Source: Laburnicola sp. R22_1 (taxonomy: Eukaryota > Ascomycota > Dothideomycetes > Pleosporales > Didymosphaeriaceae). From it: a DNA stretch of 64,000 bases. The translations under genes were made by a program, and so were the position numbers. The stretch covers positions 1,860,001-1,924,000 of the forward strand of contig JACONQ010000008.1 of assembly GCA_014281115.1 (NCBI GenBank). Direction: 5' to 3'. Below the pieces are notes generated by a model. The model had not been told where the DNA came from and made no database searches. It was given only the letters and a program-made list of their open reading frames with translations. Within the stretch, counting starts at the first letter, position 1, and the number at the start of each line of letters is the position of its first letter. Shown piece by piece: positions 47,208-58,140 of the stretch.

Positions 47208-49302
47208 GATTATAAGCGCGTCGTCCTTACAAGCGAGTCGCCCACCTTATTAACTTTCTATAACGCGTTACCTATAAACTACAATGGCTTAACCAACTTC
47301 TACTTAATTGCCCTACAACAAAGCAGATATCTATCTTACTATCCTAGCTATTAATTAGAACCAAATTTAGACTGTACAAGAGGCTGTATAGGCTTATAAT
47401 GTCCCCCAATCAACGCTGCGCGACTAATGCGCCAGGAAGCCTACGCGACGCGATTACCAGCCCAACTTAAGAAAGCTTACTAAGCTAGAAGAGGAGGTGA
47501 TTATCGAGTATATACTTGATCTAGATTCGCGAGGGTTTGCGCCTACTCTAGAAGCTGTGCGGAATATGGCGGATAAGTTGCTCGCTAAGCGCGGCAGTGG
47601 CCAGGTTAGTTAACAGTGGCCTAGAAACTTTGTCAAGCGAACAGACAGCCTTACTACGCGGTTTAATCGACCGTACGACCACTAGAGAGCGCTCTGCGAG
47701 GATCCAGAAGCTATACAACGCTGGTTTAACCTCGTAGCGCGTACGAAGGCCACCTACGGTATCCACAACAAGGACACCTTTAACTTTGATAAGACTAGCT
47801 TTCTAATAGGCAAGATATCCTCCTAGCTAGTTATTATAGGATTAGAGAGACGTAGCTAGCTAAAAGCAATCTAGCCAGGCAATCGCAAATGGGTCATGGT
47901 AATCTATGGAATTAACGCTGCTAGGTGGGCAATCCCGCCCTTTGTTATTTTCGCTGGCCAGTATTACTTCTCTGCCTGGTATAAGGGCGAGGATATACTA
48001 AGCCGCCCTACCAACCTATGGCGCACCCTACCTATCGCGCGCGACGCGTTTGCGCACACAGAATTCTTCCAACTGTAATATCTCTACAACCACATATAAT
48101 TATCACATATAATTGTAGATATGGAGCCTCGATACAGTCCCCATAATCTCAAGTACGTAATATATGAAGCTGAGATGCTGCAAGGCGCCTTAGTACGGTC
48201 CATAGCCTTAGACTACGCAATCCCACCCTCCACACTTTAAAACCGCCTTAATGGCCGCACCGATGCGGTATCTGCACAGTTACCACGCTAGAAGCTCTCT
48301 CCTGATTAGGAGAGATGGCTCGCTAATTGGATAGTCGAGGAGCATAGCCTTTGGCGCGCTCTAAGCCATGCTACTGTACGCGAAATGGCCAATTGCATCG
48401 CACGCGTTAACAGCGACCACATTTCTGTAGGCAAGAATTAGATTGCCGGCTTCAGAGCTCGTAATCTAACCATTACCACCCTAATTAGTTGATCACTCGA
48501 TAAAGCACGCGTTAATAGGTTAGACAAATTAACTCTTAAAGGGTTCTTTACTATATTAAAGGCTATTATTAGCGAACACTATATTAAACCATCTAATATC
48601 TGGAATATAGACGAACACGGCCTTCGGCAAGGCAGCAGTAGCAATAGGAGGGTACTAGGACCTGTGACGAAGTCAGGATCCAAGCGTACGTACGTGAAAG
48701 AGCCTAGATCAACTAATTAGGTATCAATTATAGAATGCGCCAGCGCTAAGGGCCGCTCCATCAAGCCTCTCATTATATTTAAGGGCGCAGGGCTTTAAAG
48801 TACCTGGTTCCCCATTAACAACGCGCCTAATTGGCACTATACAGTGTCCAAAAATGGCTAGACATCGAATAATATTAGTCTGCGGTGGCTAGAGACTAAA
48901 TTTCTTCTAGAAAGTACGCCTAACAACTTATCTAACGGGCGCCTTCTTGTCTGCGATGGTCACGGCTCGCATGCGACGACAGAATTCATGTGGACAGTCA
49001 AAACTAATCGGATCTTCGTCCTATACTTGCCTCCTTACACTTCGCACCTACTTCAGCCTCTTAATCTATTATTCTTTGGCCCACTAAAGCAGAATTACTA
49101 TTAGGAGCTAGATAGGCTGTTAGCCCTATCTAATGCAGCACTAGTCAAGCGCAATTGCTTCCTTATGCTATACGCAGACGCTCAAGGCTGTGTCACAGCT
49201 AATTATATCATAATGGGGTTCCGTACAGCTGGTATACATCCGTACAACCCTAGAAAGGTCCTTAATTCTTTATAACTACCATGCAATCAGAAGGTTATAG
49301 TA

Positions 49303-50624
49303 CAGTACTAAGCCAAAAGTCTGTTCCCCGCAGGGGTAAGCGAGGTCCGCCATCATCACCACCCCGTTGCGCAGAGCGCTCCGGCACCCCCAATATCGCT
49401 CCCAGAGAGTTGATAATTGATATAGAGATAATTATTTGATCAATATTTTGTTTGATACCCGCGCGCACGCCGGAGAGCAAGTAGGCGGCGCGGCATACTA
49501 AGTATAAGCTTGCGAATCAGCGAATTAGGGATCCTACGCCAGCAATCTTTCAACGCCGCGCAGAAGGTCTCAAAGTCCTTGTCGCCGTCGCCAAGGTCGC
49601 CCATATTAGGGTAACGCTTATAGAGTTCTCTCTTAAGGGACCACCAGAGATGTTTAATAGGGTTAATATTAGGGGAATAACGCAGCCACTTAATTAGTTG
49701 TATACCGTGTTCCGCCAAAAAATTAAGCGACTGTTGCGCCCTATAGATAGGCGCGTTGTTGTGTATATAGATATCTCCTGCGTAATAATTATAGAGGAGT
49801 CCTTTGCATAGAGCTTTAATATAACTCTATACGCTATATCCTTTGCAACGAGCTGCTGGGTCCCTAGGCATAATCACTAAGGGACTCCGCCGAACCCGCC
49901 CTCTCCGATTAAGCCAGATACTCGCCCACACTATTGCCGCGCGAGATCTTGATATAACTATCTCCTCGATCCTTATGTCTCTATTTCTTATGTGGGAGGC
50001 GAAAAACCCATGTAGATGTGCCGCTAAAGCGTCTTTGAATAGAGCACTCATCTGAGAACCGAAAGGGCTGTCCGCGCCAATCCTAATTGCGATATTCCTA
50101 TTCGAATTGACGCCTCTCCTGGGCCACCGCGCGAGTGATCTTGGGCTTCCGTGCTGCCTAGAAGTTGGTTAGGCTCTCTGCCTTTAATGCGCGATATGCA
50201 GTTGTTTAAGAGATGCGGCGGAGGGAGGCCTTGTGGAGGAGGGCTAAGTATTCGATCCTCGGGTTTTTTCGTGCCTCTTAATAGAGTACACGCTTGTCAT
50301 GTGTATTAAGCGCCTGGGGACGCCCTAATCGAGGCCCCGATTGATTGTGGTGTTGTTTTTTATATCTCTGAAGTGTTTTGTTAATGCAGCGACGCGTACA
50401 GTTAAACTCCTTAGCCAACTCCCGCGATAACGCGCCCGTCTCACACTTCGCGATAATTAAATCCCGTTGCTGGACAGATAATTCGGCATTACGGCGACAA
50501 TTTCCTGAAATTTCTACACTAAAAGAGCTCATATTGGTGGAGTAATGTAGTGTTGAAAATAGGGTGTTGGTGTTGGTGTACGCGCGTTAGCGTGTTGGGG
50601 GAACAGACTTTTGGCTTGGCACTG
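49303..50624 (-). mobile_element. Tc1/mariner-type DNA transposon nested in pogo B (1.32 kb)
   Basis: Inverted ends CAGTACTAAGCCAAAAGTCT (49,303) and the complement of CAGTGCCAAGCCAAAAGTCT (ending 50,624), flanked by TA at 49,301-49,302 and 50,625-50,626. The transposase is on the minus strand. This is the youngest layer of the nest. Confidence 0.93.
49440..50532 (-). pseudogene. Tc1/mariner transposase, RIP-inactivated
   Basis: ATG 50,532 opens an intact ~84-residue paired-type HTH region (L-S-V-Q-Q-R-D-L-I-I-A-K, then R-R-C-I-N-K-T-L-Q-R-Y, G-R-P-Q). After a stop, the frame continues through E-A-R-K-N-P-R-I, S-D-E-C-S-I (first catalytic Asp), a middle segment, and S-P-N-I-N-P-I-K-H-L-W, the place of the family's N-P-I-E-H-L-W. 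The catalytic Glu codon (49,653-49,655) is AAA, explained by CpA to TpA on the opposite strand. About ten stops in all. Confidence 0.85.
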
Positions 50625-52250
50625 TACCTCTAACAACTTCGAGCCTACCCCAGAAGCGCAAGCGATCACCCATAGTTCGTACACCATCTAGACCTTAAGA
50701 GATACCCTGTCTATTAGCAAATCTGGCAGATGGACAAGGATCTAGGGCGCAACAGCGGGTAGAGAAGGCGCTAATAAAGGGTTGGTCGCAGCAATTAACT
50801 AAGCTAGCTGTAGCCAAGGCGCGTATTGCCAGACTTAAGGCTTAAGTTAAGAATCTAAAGCCCAATAAACGCACGAAGGTCAAAGTAGACCTCAATATTA
50901 GCTTTACAGGGCTTAACAATATTAAGATTGCACAGAAGTAGTCACAGAAGGCTTTAGCAAAGGATGGGCTTCGCCAAGGCCGTAGAGCAACGACAAGGTC
51001 CGCCAGAGGTCGTAGACGAGGCGGGCAACGGGGAAAATCATCTGAATGGCTTGGTAGACTAACTAGCTTCGTTTTCAAATAGTTTTGAAAGTTAAAACAT
51101 AAAAAATTGCTATACAGAATACAATTTTGATGAGGAGGTTGCCTATTCGGGCGCGTGCGCCATAGGTGGGGTGCGCCATAGGTCAGTGGGGCGGCTTAGG
51201 CGACTAGACTATTAGGCTTAGCGACAATGGTTAGACTACTAACAAGCTTAGTATTGTCTAGCTACAGCACTTTATTAAGCATATAGCAGCGCGTAGGGTA
51301 GGCGCGCGCTAGCTGCTTATACTTAATGGCTATAAGAGCTACAAGTTACTTAAATTCTAAGAAATCTGCAAGGATAACAATATCCATACTCTCTATACGC
51401 CGCTACATTCGTCGCACCTCCTACAGCTGGTAGATGTTGGCTATTTCTCACCATTAAAGCGGGCGTATGGGTGCTAAGTGTCGAGCCTAATACGCGACTA
51501 TATTAACTATATTACTAAGCTTAAGTTTCTACCTGCCTTTCGCGCCATCTACAACTAGTTAATTACAAAGAAAAATATCTGCGTAAGCTTTTAGGGCGCT
51601 AGACTAGCGCCACACAATCTAGAGGTAGTAATCTTAAAGCTTAATATTAAGCTAAGGACGCCGTCGCTAGCAACCCTACTAGAGGCTGTGTGGAAGGCCA
51701 AAACACTCAGCAATGTACGCGAACTAGAGGCTCAATTAACGTTAATTCGCGAGCGGATTCGTGCGCATAAGAGCTCATTACCTGCTTCTATTATTAAGAG
51801 GCTTAATTAGCTAGAAAGAGGCTCTTCTAAAGCAATACATTAAATGGCGCTTATGCGCGAGCAAATCTTAAGCCTTAAGAGAGTAAATAAGGCCGCTATA
51901 ACGCGCAAGAATTGTAAAAAAAAGTGGACCCAGAAGCAAGACACCCTATTAAAGGCAGAGGAAGAGGATATTATTACTTAAAGGGCTGTTAAGCAGTAAC
52001 TTAAGAGAGAAACACGTTAAGACAAGGCGCGATTAGGTACGAGCTAGCAGGCCTTAGCGCGCTGCGGTCACTGCAGAGAGACTGACCATAACTTACAAAC
52101 GTATAAAAAGCGTACTATAGATACTACTTAAACTAGGACAGCTCTTATATTAATATTATTTTATTACGTTGTGAATATATAGGCTATAAAAGGCTAAGAG
52201 AATTAACAAGGTGGGCGACTCGCTTATAAGAGCGACTTGCTTATAATCTA

Positions 52251-53290
52251 GATTATAGTCTTTAAAAAGAATACTTATATAGATAAGATAAGTATTAAGA
52301 CTTTTAAACGTATTATAAAGTTCTAAGTCTTTGTTACTATCTTTTATAATAAATAAGTACTCTAGATCTATTTTACTATTTCTTAATAGACCTATTAATA
52401 GTTAGTAATAAAGTTTAAGAAGGAGAAGAAAATATAGACTTACCTAGAGTAGAATTATACCTAGTATTATTATAATACTTAAGTCTTTTTAAATAATATA
52501 TAATTCTTAGAGTATTAAGATACTATATTATAATAAAGCTATTTTTAGTGTTTAAGCTCTTATAGTTATTAATTATAGTCTTAATAGTAGAGTCTAACTT
52601 AGTAGACTTTACTATAGTACTATTATTAATAGTAGTATTAATAAAGTAAGGCTTAGATAGAGTAGGCATTATAATAAAGACTTAATAATAATAGTAGTAA
52701 TAATAGTAGTAGTAATAGTAGTAGTTATAATAAATAAAATAGTTATTAACTTAAAAGTTAAGAAAAGAATAGAAGAAGAAAAGATTCTTATATAGACATT
52801 CTACTTATTCTAGAATATTCTAAGCTTATAAATCTAAACTTCTATTACTAATATTATGGGAGAACCTAGTCCTAATCGAGACTTAGTAGAAAGATAGATT
52901 AAGTTATGTGTGCTAGAAGAAAGAAACCGCCTATTAAATCCTTAAGAGCCAATTAGGCACTAGCTTACCACGTGACCTATATAGTAGAGTTTATTTCACC
53001 ACATACCTTTCTACCTATAAAAGCTTGGCCCTATTAAGCTTTATACTAAACACTCTTCTAGAAAACACTCTAAATATTTTATAGCGCCTCCTACTAGTAA
53101 GCAAAGGTTAGGCCCGCCTCTAATAGTAAGCTTTGCTAATTACCTAGCTTCGTATAATCTTAAATAATAGCCTACAAACGCCTATCTATTTTTATTACTA
53201 ACCTACCCATTCTACTTACTCTTTACACTCTTATAATTTTCCTATAGTTTAGCTTCTTATTCTTCTAAACCTTAAACTATTCTTAAGCCT
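52251..53290. repeat. AT-rich RIPed DNA, possible LTR near the right end
   Basis: No gene. At 52,950-53,090 a CACGTG, a TATAAAAG box and the following ACACTCTTCTAGAAAACACT sequence look like an LTR promoter of a plus-strand element, but no second LTR was matched. Confidence 0.4.
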
Positions 53291-56200
53291 TTACTTAGCC
53301 TGCCTTATTATGCCTTCCCATCTTTAGATTGACTATGCCCTAGGCGCCTACGCATTTGGCCGCCTTAGTTCTAGTAGTAGTAGCGGCGGCGGTAAGCCTC
53401 CTTATTAAGGCGATAATAGTGTAGGCTCTAGTAGTTTTAACCTTCTACTAGTGCCTAAAAAGCCCTCTATTAGCGCATTTATTATCTTCTTATCTCTATG
53501 TAAGTCTCTCGCACTCTAATAGTCTCTTAGACTAACCCCTAGGAAGTGATTTCTCTCTTAAACGCACGCATTAGCTTTAACGTCATGGCCTAAGTTTTTG
53601 CAGCCCTTAGGCAGAGCGTTAGTAATAATAATAACCTGCCTTGCGATTTGCAATCCTAAGTAAATAGTTAAGATAATTTTATATTTTAGTTAGACTATAA
53701 CCCTAATAAACTTATAATTAACGTCTTGCTCTTCTATTTTCTCTACTATAGTTAGGAAGCGCGACAATATAATACTAAAAATAAGCGAGTTGCATTCTAC
53801 TAGGCCTAATAGTCTAAATTATTAAATAACAAAGGCCCTTATCCTATATACCTGCTAAGCCTATTCGCCGCTACTACCTAAGAACGTATTAACTTTACCT
53901 ATTCCTCTATTATAGGCAATAACACTCTATTCTATAATAGGTGCCTACTAGCGTAGCGTTAGTGTTTCTAATTCGCTAATAATAATATAAAACTGCTATT
54001 TAGCGACGTATATATAGCCTGTTAATAATAATATAAAACTGCTATTTAGCGACGTATATATAGCCTGTTATTCTAGATATTTGCAATCTTTAAAAGCGCC
54101 CTATACTCTTTCTTATTCTTCTTCTATATATAAATACCTTTATTCTATCCCTCTAATTCTCCCTAGATCTTCTATATAAATTAAGCTCTTAAGTTAACTA
54201 TTTCTTATACAAGCTTTACTACTGTGCATACCTATGCTTCTAACTAGTCTAGAGCATCTACTTACTAGACTACTCTAGAGATAGGCCTATTAGCTTCTTA
54301 GACAGTTTTAGCACTACTTCTAGCCCTCGCCTATTATATAACTGTAATTTATATATTCTAAGAAAAGGGAAGAGCTCTAAGAAGACATTAGGCACGCTTT
54401 AACTATTAGTCTAATAGTTCTTCTTCTTCCTATAATACTAATACAGAGAATAAAGCCCAGACTTAAGTTTCCTAAAAGTTATAGCGCTCCCTAGAGCGAG
54501 ACTTCTTCTATAGGCTATTACAGAATCTCTAAGTTTAGGCTAGAGTCGCTTAGGCTTATAGGTTCTATAATAAGCGTAAGAAGAAAAAAGAGTAGAAGAA
54601 GAGTAGTAATTTTAGCCTATAGCTTACTAGTAATAGCTACAAAAGTTTCTTTTTACCTAAGGGCTACTTAGGCTTTAGATAGCTTATTAGTACTTAAATA
54701 TATTTCTTATCTCTACTATACTTTGCTCCTTTTCTTATAATGCTATATCTTTCTATTCGTGCCTATAAGCTATTTACTCTTTAATTACTATCTATAAGTG
54801 CCTAATTTATTCTTAGAGTTTCTTACTAGCAATAACGTGGTCGCAATTTCCTTAAAGGGTACTGCCATCTATTACTAGTTTAGAAGCGGCGTTTGCGCAC
54901 ACGCCTTACCTACTATAACCTAATAGAGCCTTATAGCTACTTAGAGTATATAACCTGCCCTTTGTATTCTTCTACTTTCCTTCTTATTCTACTGTTCTAA
55001 TTCTCCTACCTAACAGTCTTAACCTTCTCCTTAACCATGGCTACTATCGACTTTTCCGTTAGTAGCCACGTCTCTAGTGCCAGCAATAATAACAATAGTA
55101 ATAGTAAGGAAAGTGGCTAAGGCCTATAATGGCCCTTACTACTACCTATTAATAACGCCCTATAACTACTCCTATTTTGTTGTGCGTATGCCTGCCCTAA
55201 TTATTCCTTAGCTTGCTAACTTGTGCCCTAGTTATTATTCTCTTAAATTAGCTATGCAACTTTAGCACTATCTATAAGATTATAAGATTCTTACGCGATG
55301 TTTACACTAAGCATCTATTATTAGACTATCTTATATAGTTTGCTTAAGGTATGGGCAGCTTTAAGATTAACTCTAATTCTACTAAGAACACTCCTACTGC
55401 CCACACTATTCTATTCTATTGGCTATACTAAGCTACTCTTATAAAAGACATAAGCACTAATAAACAAAGGCGTAATTACTTTAAATAGCGCTTAGTATTT
55501 AGTTATACTCCTTATATATCTTATTTTCCTACCCTTCTCTTTACTATAGACTAAGGCCGCATTAACTATAATTTTAGTGCGACTAAGAGTAATTATAATT
55601 AAGCCTACGGGGCTTATATTTGGAGTTATTATCCCTACTTTTAGTATATTAACAGCAGTTAGCGTCTTCTCCTTAAGGGCTGCTACATTCTATACTAGAC
55701 AACTTCCTAATATTAGTAGTGCTTCTTTAACCGCTATAGTAAGCCCGATTTTCTCTTAACTAGTTCCCTATTACTAATCTGCCTATCTAGCTTTATTCCC
55801 TCTAGTATCTGCCATAAATACTTAAGCTAATTCTTTCTAGTAAAGTTGTTAGCAAGTGCGTAAGCTATAGACAAAGCAACTAGAAGTAAACACCTACATC
55901 TATAATAGAATTAGTAAGCTACTTAGTTCTAGTGACACTGCCACAATGCTTCCTACTAGGCGTCCTAATAGGCCTTATCTATTTATTAAGAGTTCCTTAG
56001 AGGCGTCTAATTCTTTATTAGGCACTAATTCTAATATTACTAAGCCTTCTCCGCGCACACTCCTCTTTGGGCGTTATTACACCTAGCCTATTATCCTTTC
56101 TAGTAGTAATAGTAGTAGTCCTTTCTTATTCTAATGTTTTCCTTACACACCGCTCTTTTCCTATTCTTCTTAACCTATTATCTTCTTTAGTAGTGACAGT

Positions 56201-57230
56201 GGTAGCCCTTTCCTATCTTAGGGCCAAACTACTCCCACTCCTAGTTGTCTACTCTCTAGCCCCCATTCCTCTCTAGGTTAGGTCTTACTTAATGCGGTGC
56301 TGCAGATTAGCTCTTTGTTCTTTAACTTATCCCCCTTTTAGAGTACTAATAATCCTTTTAAAGTTTTATTCTACTTGCCTTCTTCTATATATCTAGCTTC
56401 CTAATAGTCTATTAATTCTGCCCACACTCTCTTATTCCCGCTTGGCCACAGTGGCATAATTTTCTCTCCTTCTTCTTTAGATCTGTCCTCTATTTCTTCT
56501 AACCTCTCTGCCTAAGCTATATGCCTAGGTTTAAGCCCTAGCAGAACTTAAGCTATAGAGTAAGGTAGCCCTATGCCTCGCTCCTATTAGAGTCGCAATC
56601 CGAATCCTAATTATGGCTTAGACTGTGGCAATTATAGGGGTTTAGATTCTTATAAAGGTTAGTATAGTAGTTCTTAGCTTTTAATTTTCTAGCTATCTAA
56701 TTATTAGTTAGGCTCTATTATTAGAGTCTATAGCTTACAATTCTATTCTAGTAATTATGCATATATATTAGACTTTAATTTAACTTAGTACTAATACTAT
56801 TATTCTATCTTCTTCTCTGACTTTTCTTCTTTAACTACTCTCTTCCCCCTCTTAAGAAATAAGCTATTCCTTAGCTTATAATGCGCTAATATTCCGGCTA
56901 GCTTACTCCTCCTAATAGGTAAAGTCTAAGGGGTTAAAGCTTGCTAGTGGTAGCAGAATCCCCACTTACTTTATCCTTATAGGGACGCCCTGTGCATATT
57001 TTACCAGTCTTCGTAATTTGCGCGCAAATATAAAATATTTAGGCTTAGGCCTCTGCGTAACTTTATTAAGGTCTGTAGAATTAATTTCCTCTAAGGAATT
57101 GGTAATTTCTTCTAAGAGGTTATTAGTGTCTATAATATTAGATTCTAGTATTGTGTTAAAGTCTATTATCGTGCGTAGATAGAATTAAGCAATGCAATCG
57201 CCTGGCATTCTATTATAAAAGAGTATTTTA
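53291..57230 (+). repeat. Degraded coding DNA of an unassigned retroelement
   Basis: RIPed, but composition suggests former plus-strand coding sequence (Ser/Gly-rich stretch near 53,370-53,410; basic K-K-K-K-E stretch near 54,570-54,600; a Met-Ala-Thr-start stretch with an Asn/Ser run near 55,036-55,120). No RT, protease or integrase motif was found, so it may be the gag side of an LTR element or an unrelated gene family. Open frames of 60-70 codons at 55,577 and 56,067 are chance remnants. Confidence 0.35.
53977..54068. repeat. 46 bp tandem duplication
   Basis: Two exact consecutive copies of a 46 bp unit (TAATAATAATATAAAACTGC...). The lack of differences in RIPed DNA implies duplication after RIP ended. 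Confidence 0.95.
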
Positions 57231-57239
57231 TTAAGCTCC

Positions 57240-58140
57240 TTAAGTATGTACTATCCTTTACTATATAGTAGCATGGCCCTAATCCTAAAGGGACCTTAGT
57301 ACCTTCTAGCGAGCTTGACTTTGCGACTTATATTACTAGCCTAAAAAGTATTATACACTAACACTAGATTGTCTTATTATAGTGACTCTATCCTAAGAGT
57401 ACGCTACTTATTAAACTATTCCTTTCCTTATTCGCGCAGTTAAATAGTTTAGTTAATAGCTTCTTAGAGGCGATAATTACGCTTCTTAAACTACTCTACT
57501 CTAATAGCTAGAAGTTCTTTAGTAGTATAAACCTATTCCTATAGAAGTGTCTGCTATATTAGGATATAAAGTTTAATAAGAAGAATATAATCTCCTTTAT
57601 AGATTAGAAAGGCTAGTGTTTCGTCTATAGATCGCTTTACTATAACCTAATTGGCCCATAGAGCTTTGGGTAGGTTCTAGACCTAGTCGCCCTTTATCTT
57701 CTACAGTGCGCTAACGAGCTCTTAGTGGCCTCTTTCTACTAGATCTTACCCTTATAAGTAATAAGCACTAGATACCACTTATTAGATACCAAACTATTTA
57801 GCTAAGTTCTCCACTAAGCCTCTATTCTCCGGTCCTCTATTTACTAATAGGCGAAAAGGGATGCCCTACCTACTAAAGATAGATTCTTCTAAGAACTAGG
57901 TAACTGCGGCTAAGTTAGTATTAGTGAGTACTTTTGCTTTAGGCTATTTAGAGGTATAGTTTCTAGTAATAACTATAAATTTCTTCCCTTCTTTACTTCT
58001 AGGCATATACACTATATCTACTATAACCTATCTATAAGATCTTCTTATTGCTTAGGTGGCCGAATAGGGACTTATGTCTCCTTTGGGCCTAGTGGAGGTT
58101 TAGATAAAAATCTCCTTACTTTAGATAAAAGCGGGTAGTA
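57240..58140 (-). pseudogene. Ty3/gypsy integrase relic
   Basis: On the minus strand: R-R-S-Y then V-I-V-D-I-V-Y-M-P-R-S-K-E-G (first catalytic Asp, 57,994-58,030), I-P-F-R-L-L-V-N-R-G-P-E-N (second Asp mutated to Asn), and L-W-A-N followed by V-K-R-S-I-D-E-T-L-A-F-L-I-Y, matching the W-A-D-R-x-T-x-K-x-S-T-G-x-S-P-F-x-L-x-Y-G region of fungal gypsy integrases, then a charged tail. The element's upstream pol should lie to the right but is replaced by the plus-strand chromovirus at about 58,290, so it is truncated or split. Confidence 0.75.

Larger units (their letters stand above)
48121..51082 (+). pseudogene. pogo-type transposase B, RIP-inactivated
   Basis: From ATG 48,121: an N-terminal HTH (A-I-P-P-S-T-L), the CENP-B-like L-S-P-D-x-E-R-W-L-A-N-W-I, then the DDE core with N-I-W-N-I-D-E-H-G (first Asp), V-C-D-G-H-G-S-H (second Asp) and L-P-P-Y-T-S-H-L-L-Q-P-L, and G-F-R-T-A-G-I-H-P-Y-N-P. 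The frame is interrupted at 49,303-50,624 by the Tc1/mariner element. It resumes with K-R-K-R-S-P-I-V-R-T-P-S and a basic, coiled C-terminus to the stop at 51,082. About ten TAG/TAA stand where Gln or Trp is expected. Confidence 0.85.
48001..51196 (+). mobile_element. pogo-type DNA transposon B, inserted in A and itself interrupted
   Basis: Inverted ends of ~45 bp start AGCCGCCC (48,001) and end GGGCGGCT (51,196), with inner CCTATGGCGCACC on both sides. TA duplication at 47,999-48,000 and 51,197-51,198. Removing the internal Tc1/mariner copy and its extra TA leaves 1,872 bp. Composition is near normal, so RIP is light. Confidence 0.92.
47284..52131 (+). pseudogene. pogo-type transposase A in two parts, RIP-inactivated
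   Basis: Part 1 (47,284-47,998) has HTH sequences (V-Q-A-Y-N-V-P-Q-S-T-L once stops are read as Gln), a second HTH L-E-E-E-V-I-I-E-Y-I-L-D, then F-N-F-D-K-T-S-F, K-W-V-M-V-I-Y-G-I-N-A and P-P-F-V-I-F-A-G. Part 2 (51,199 on) has L-S-D-N-G, L-L-I-L-N-G-Y-K-S (the second Asp now Asn), L-H-S-S-H-L-L-Q-L-V-D-V, a coiled tail and a damaged zinc knuckle C-G-H-C-R-E-T-D-H-N. It is only mildly mutated: about ten stops in total, mostly CAG/CAA or TGG derived. Confidence 0.85.
47208..52248 (+). mobile_element. pogo/Fot1-type DNA transposon A, split by nested insertion
   Basis: The ends start GATTATAAGC (47,208) and finish GCTTATAATC (52,248), inside ~48 bp imperfect inverted repeats with GCGAGTCGCCCACCTT. 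TA flanks both sides (47,206-47,207; 52,249-52,250). The element is divided at TA 47,999-48,000 by pogo B (to 51,196). Subtracting B and the duplicated TA leaves 1,843 bp, the normal size for this group, with a continuous transposase frame across the junction. Confidence 0.92.

Noticed and set aside
55577..56276. Two small hydrophobic frames (60-69 codons) as membrane proteins
   Set aside because: They are remnants in a RIPed retroelement; hydrophobicity comes from TTA/ATA/CTA-rich codons produced by AT bias.
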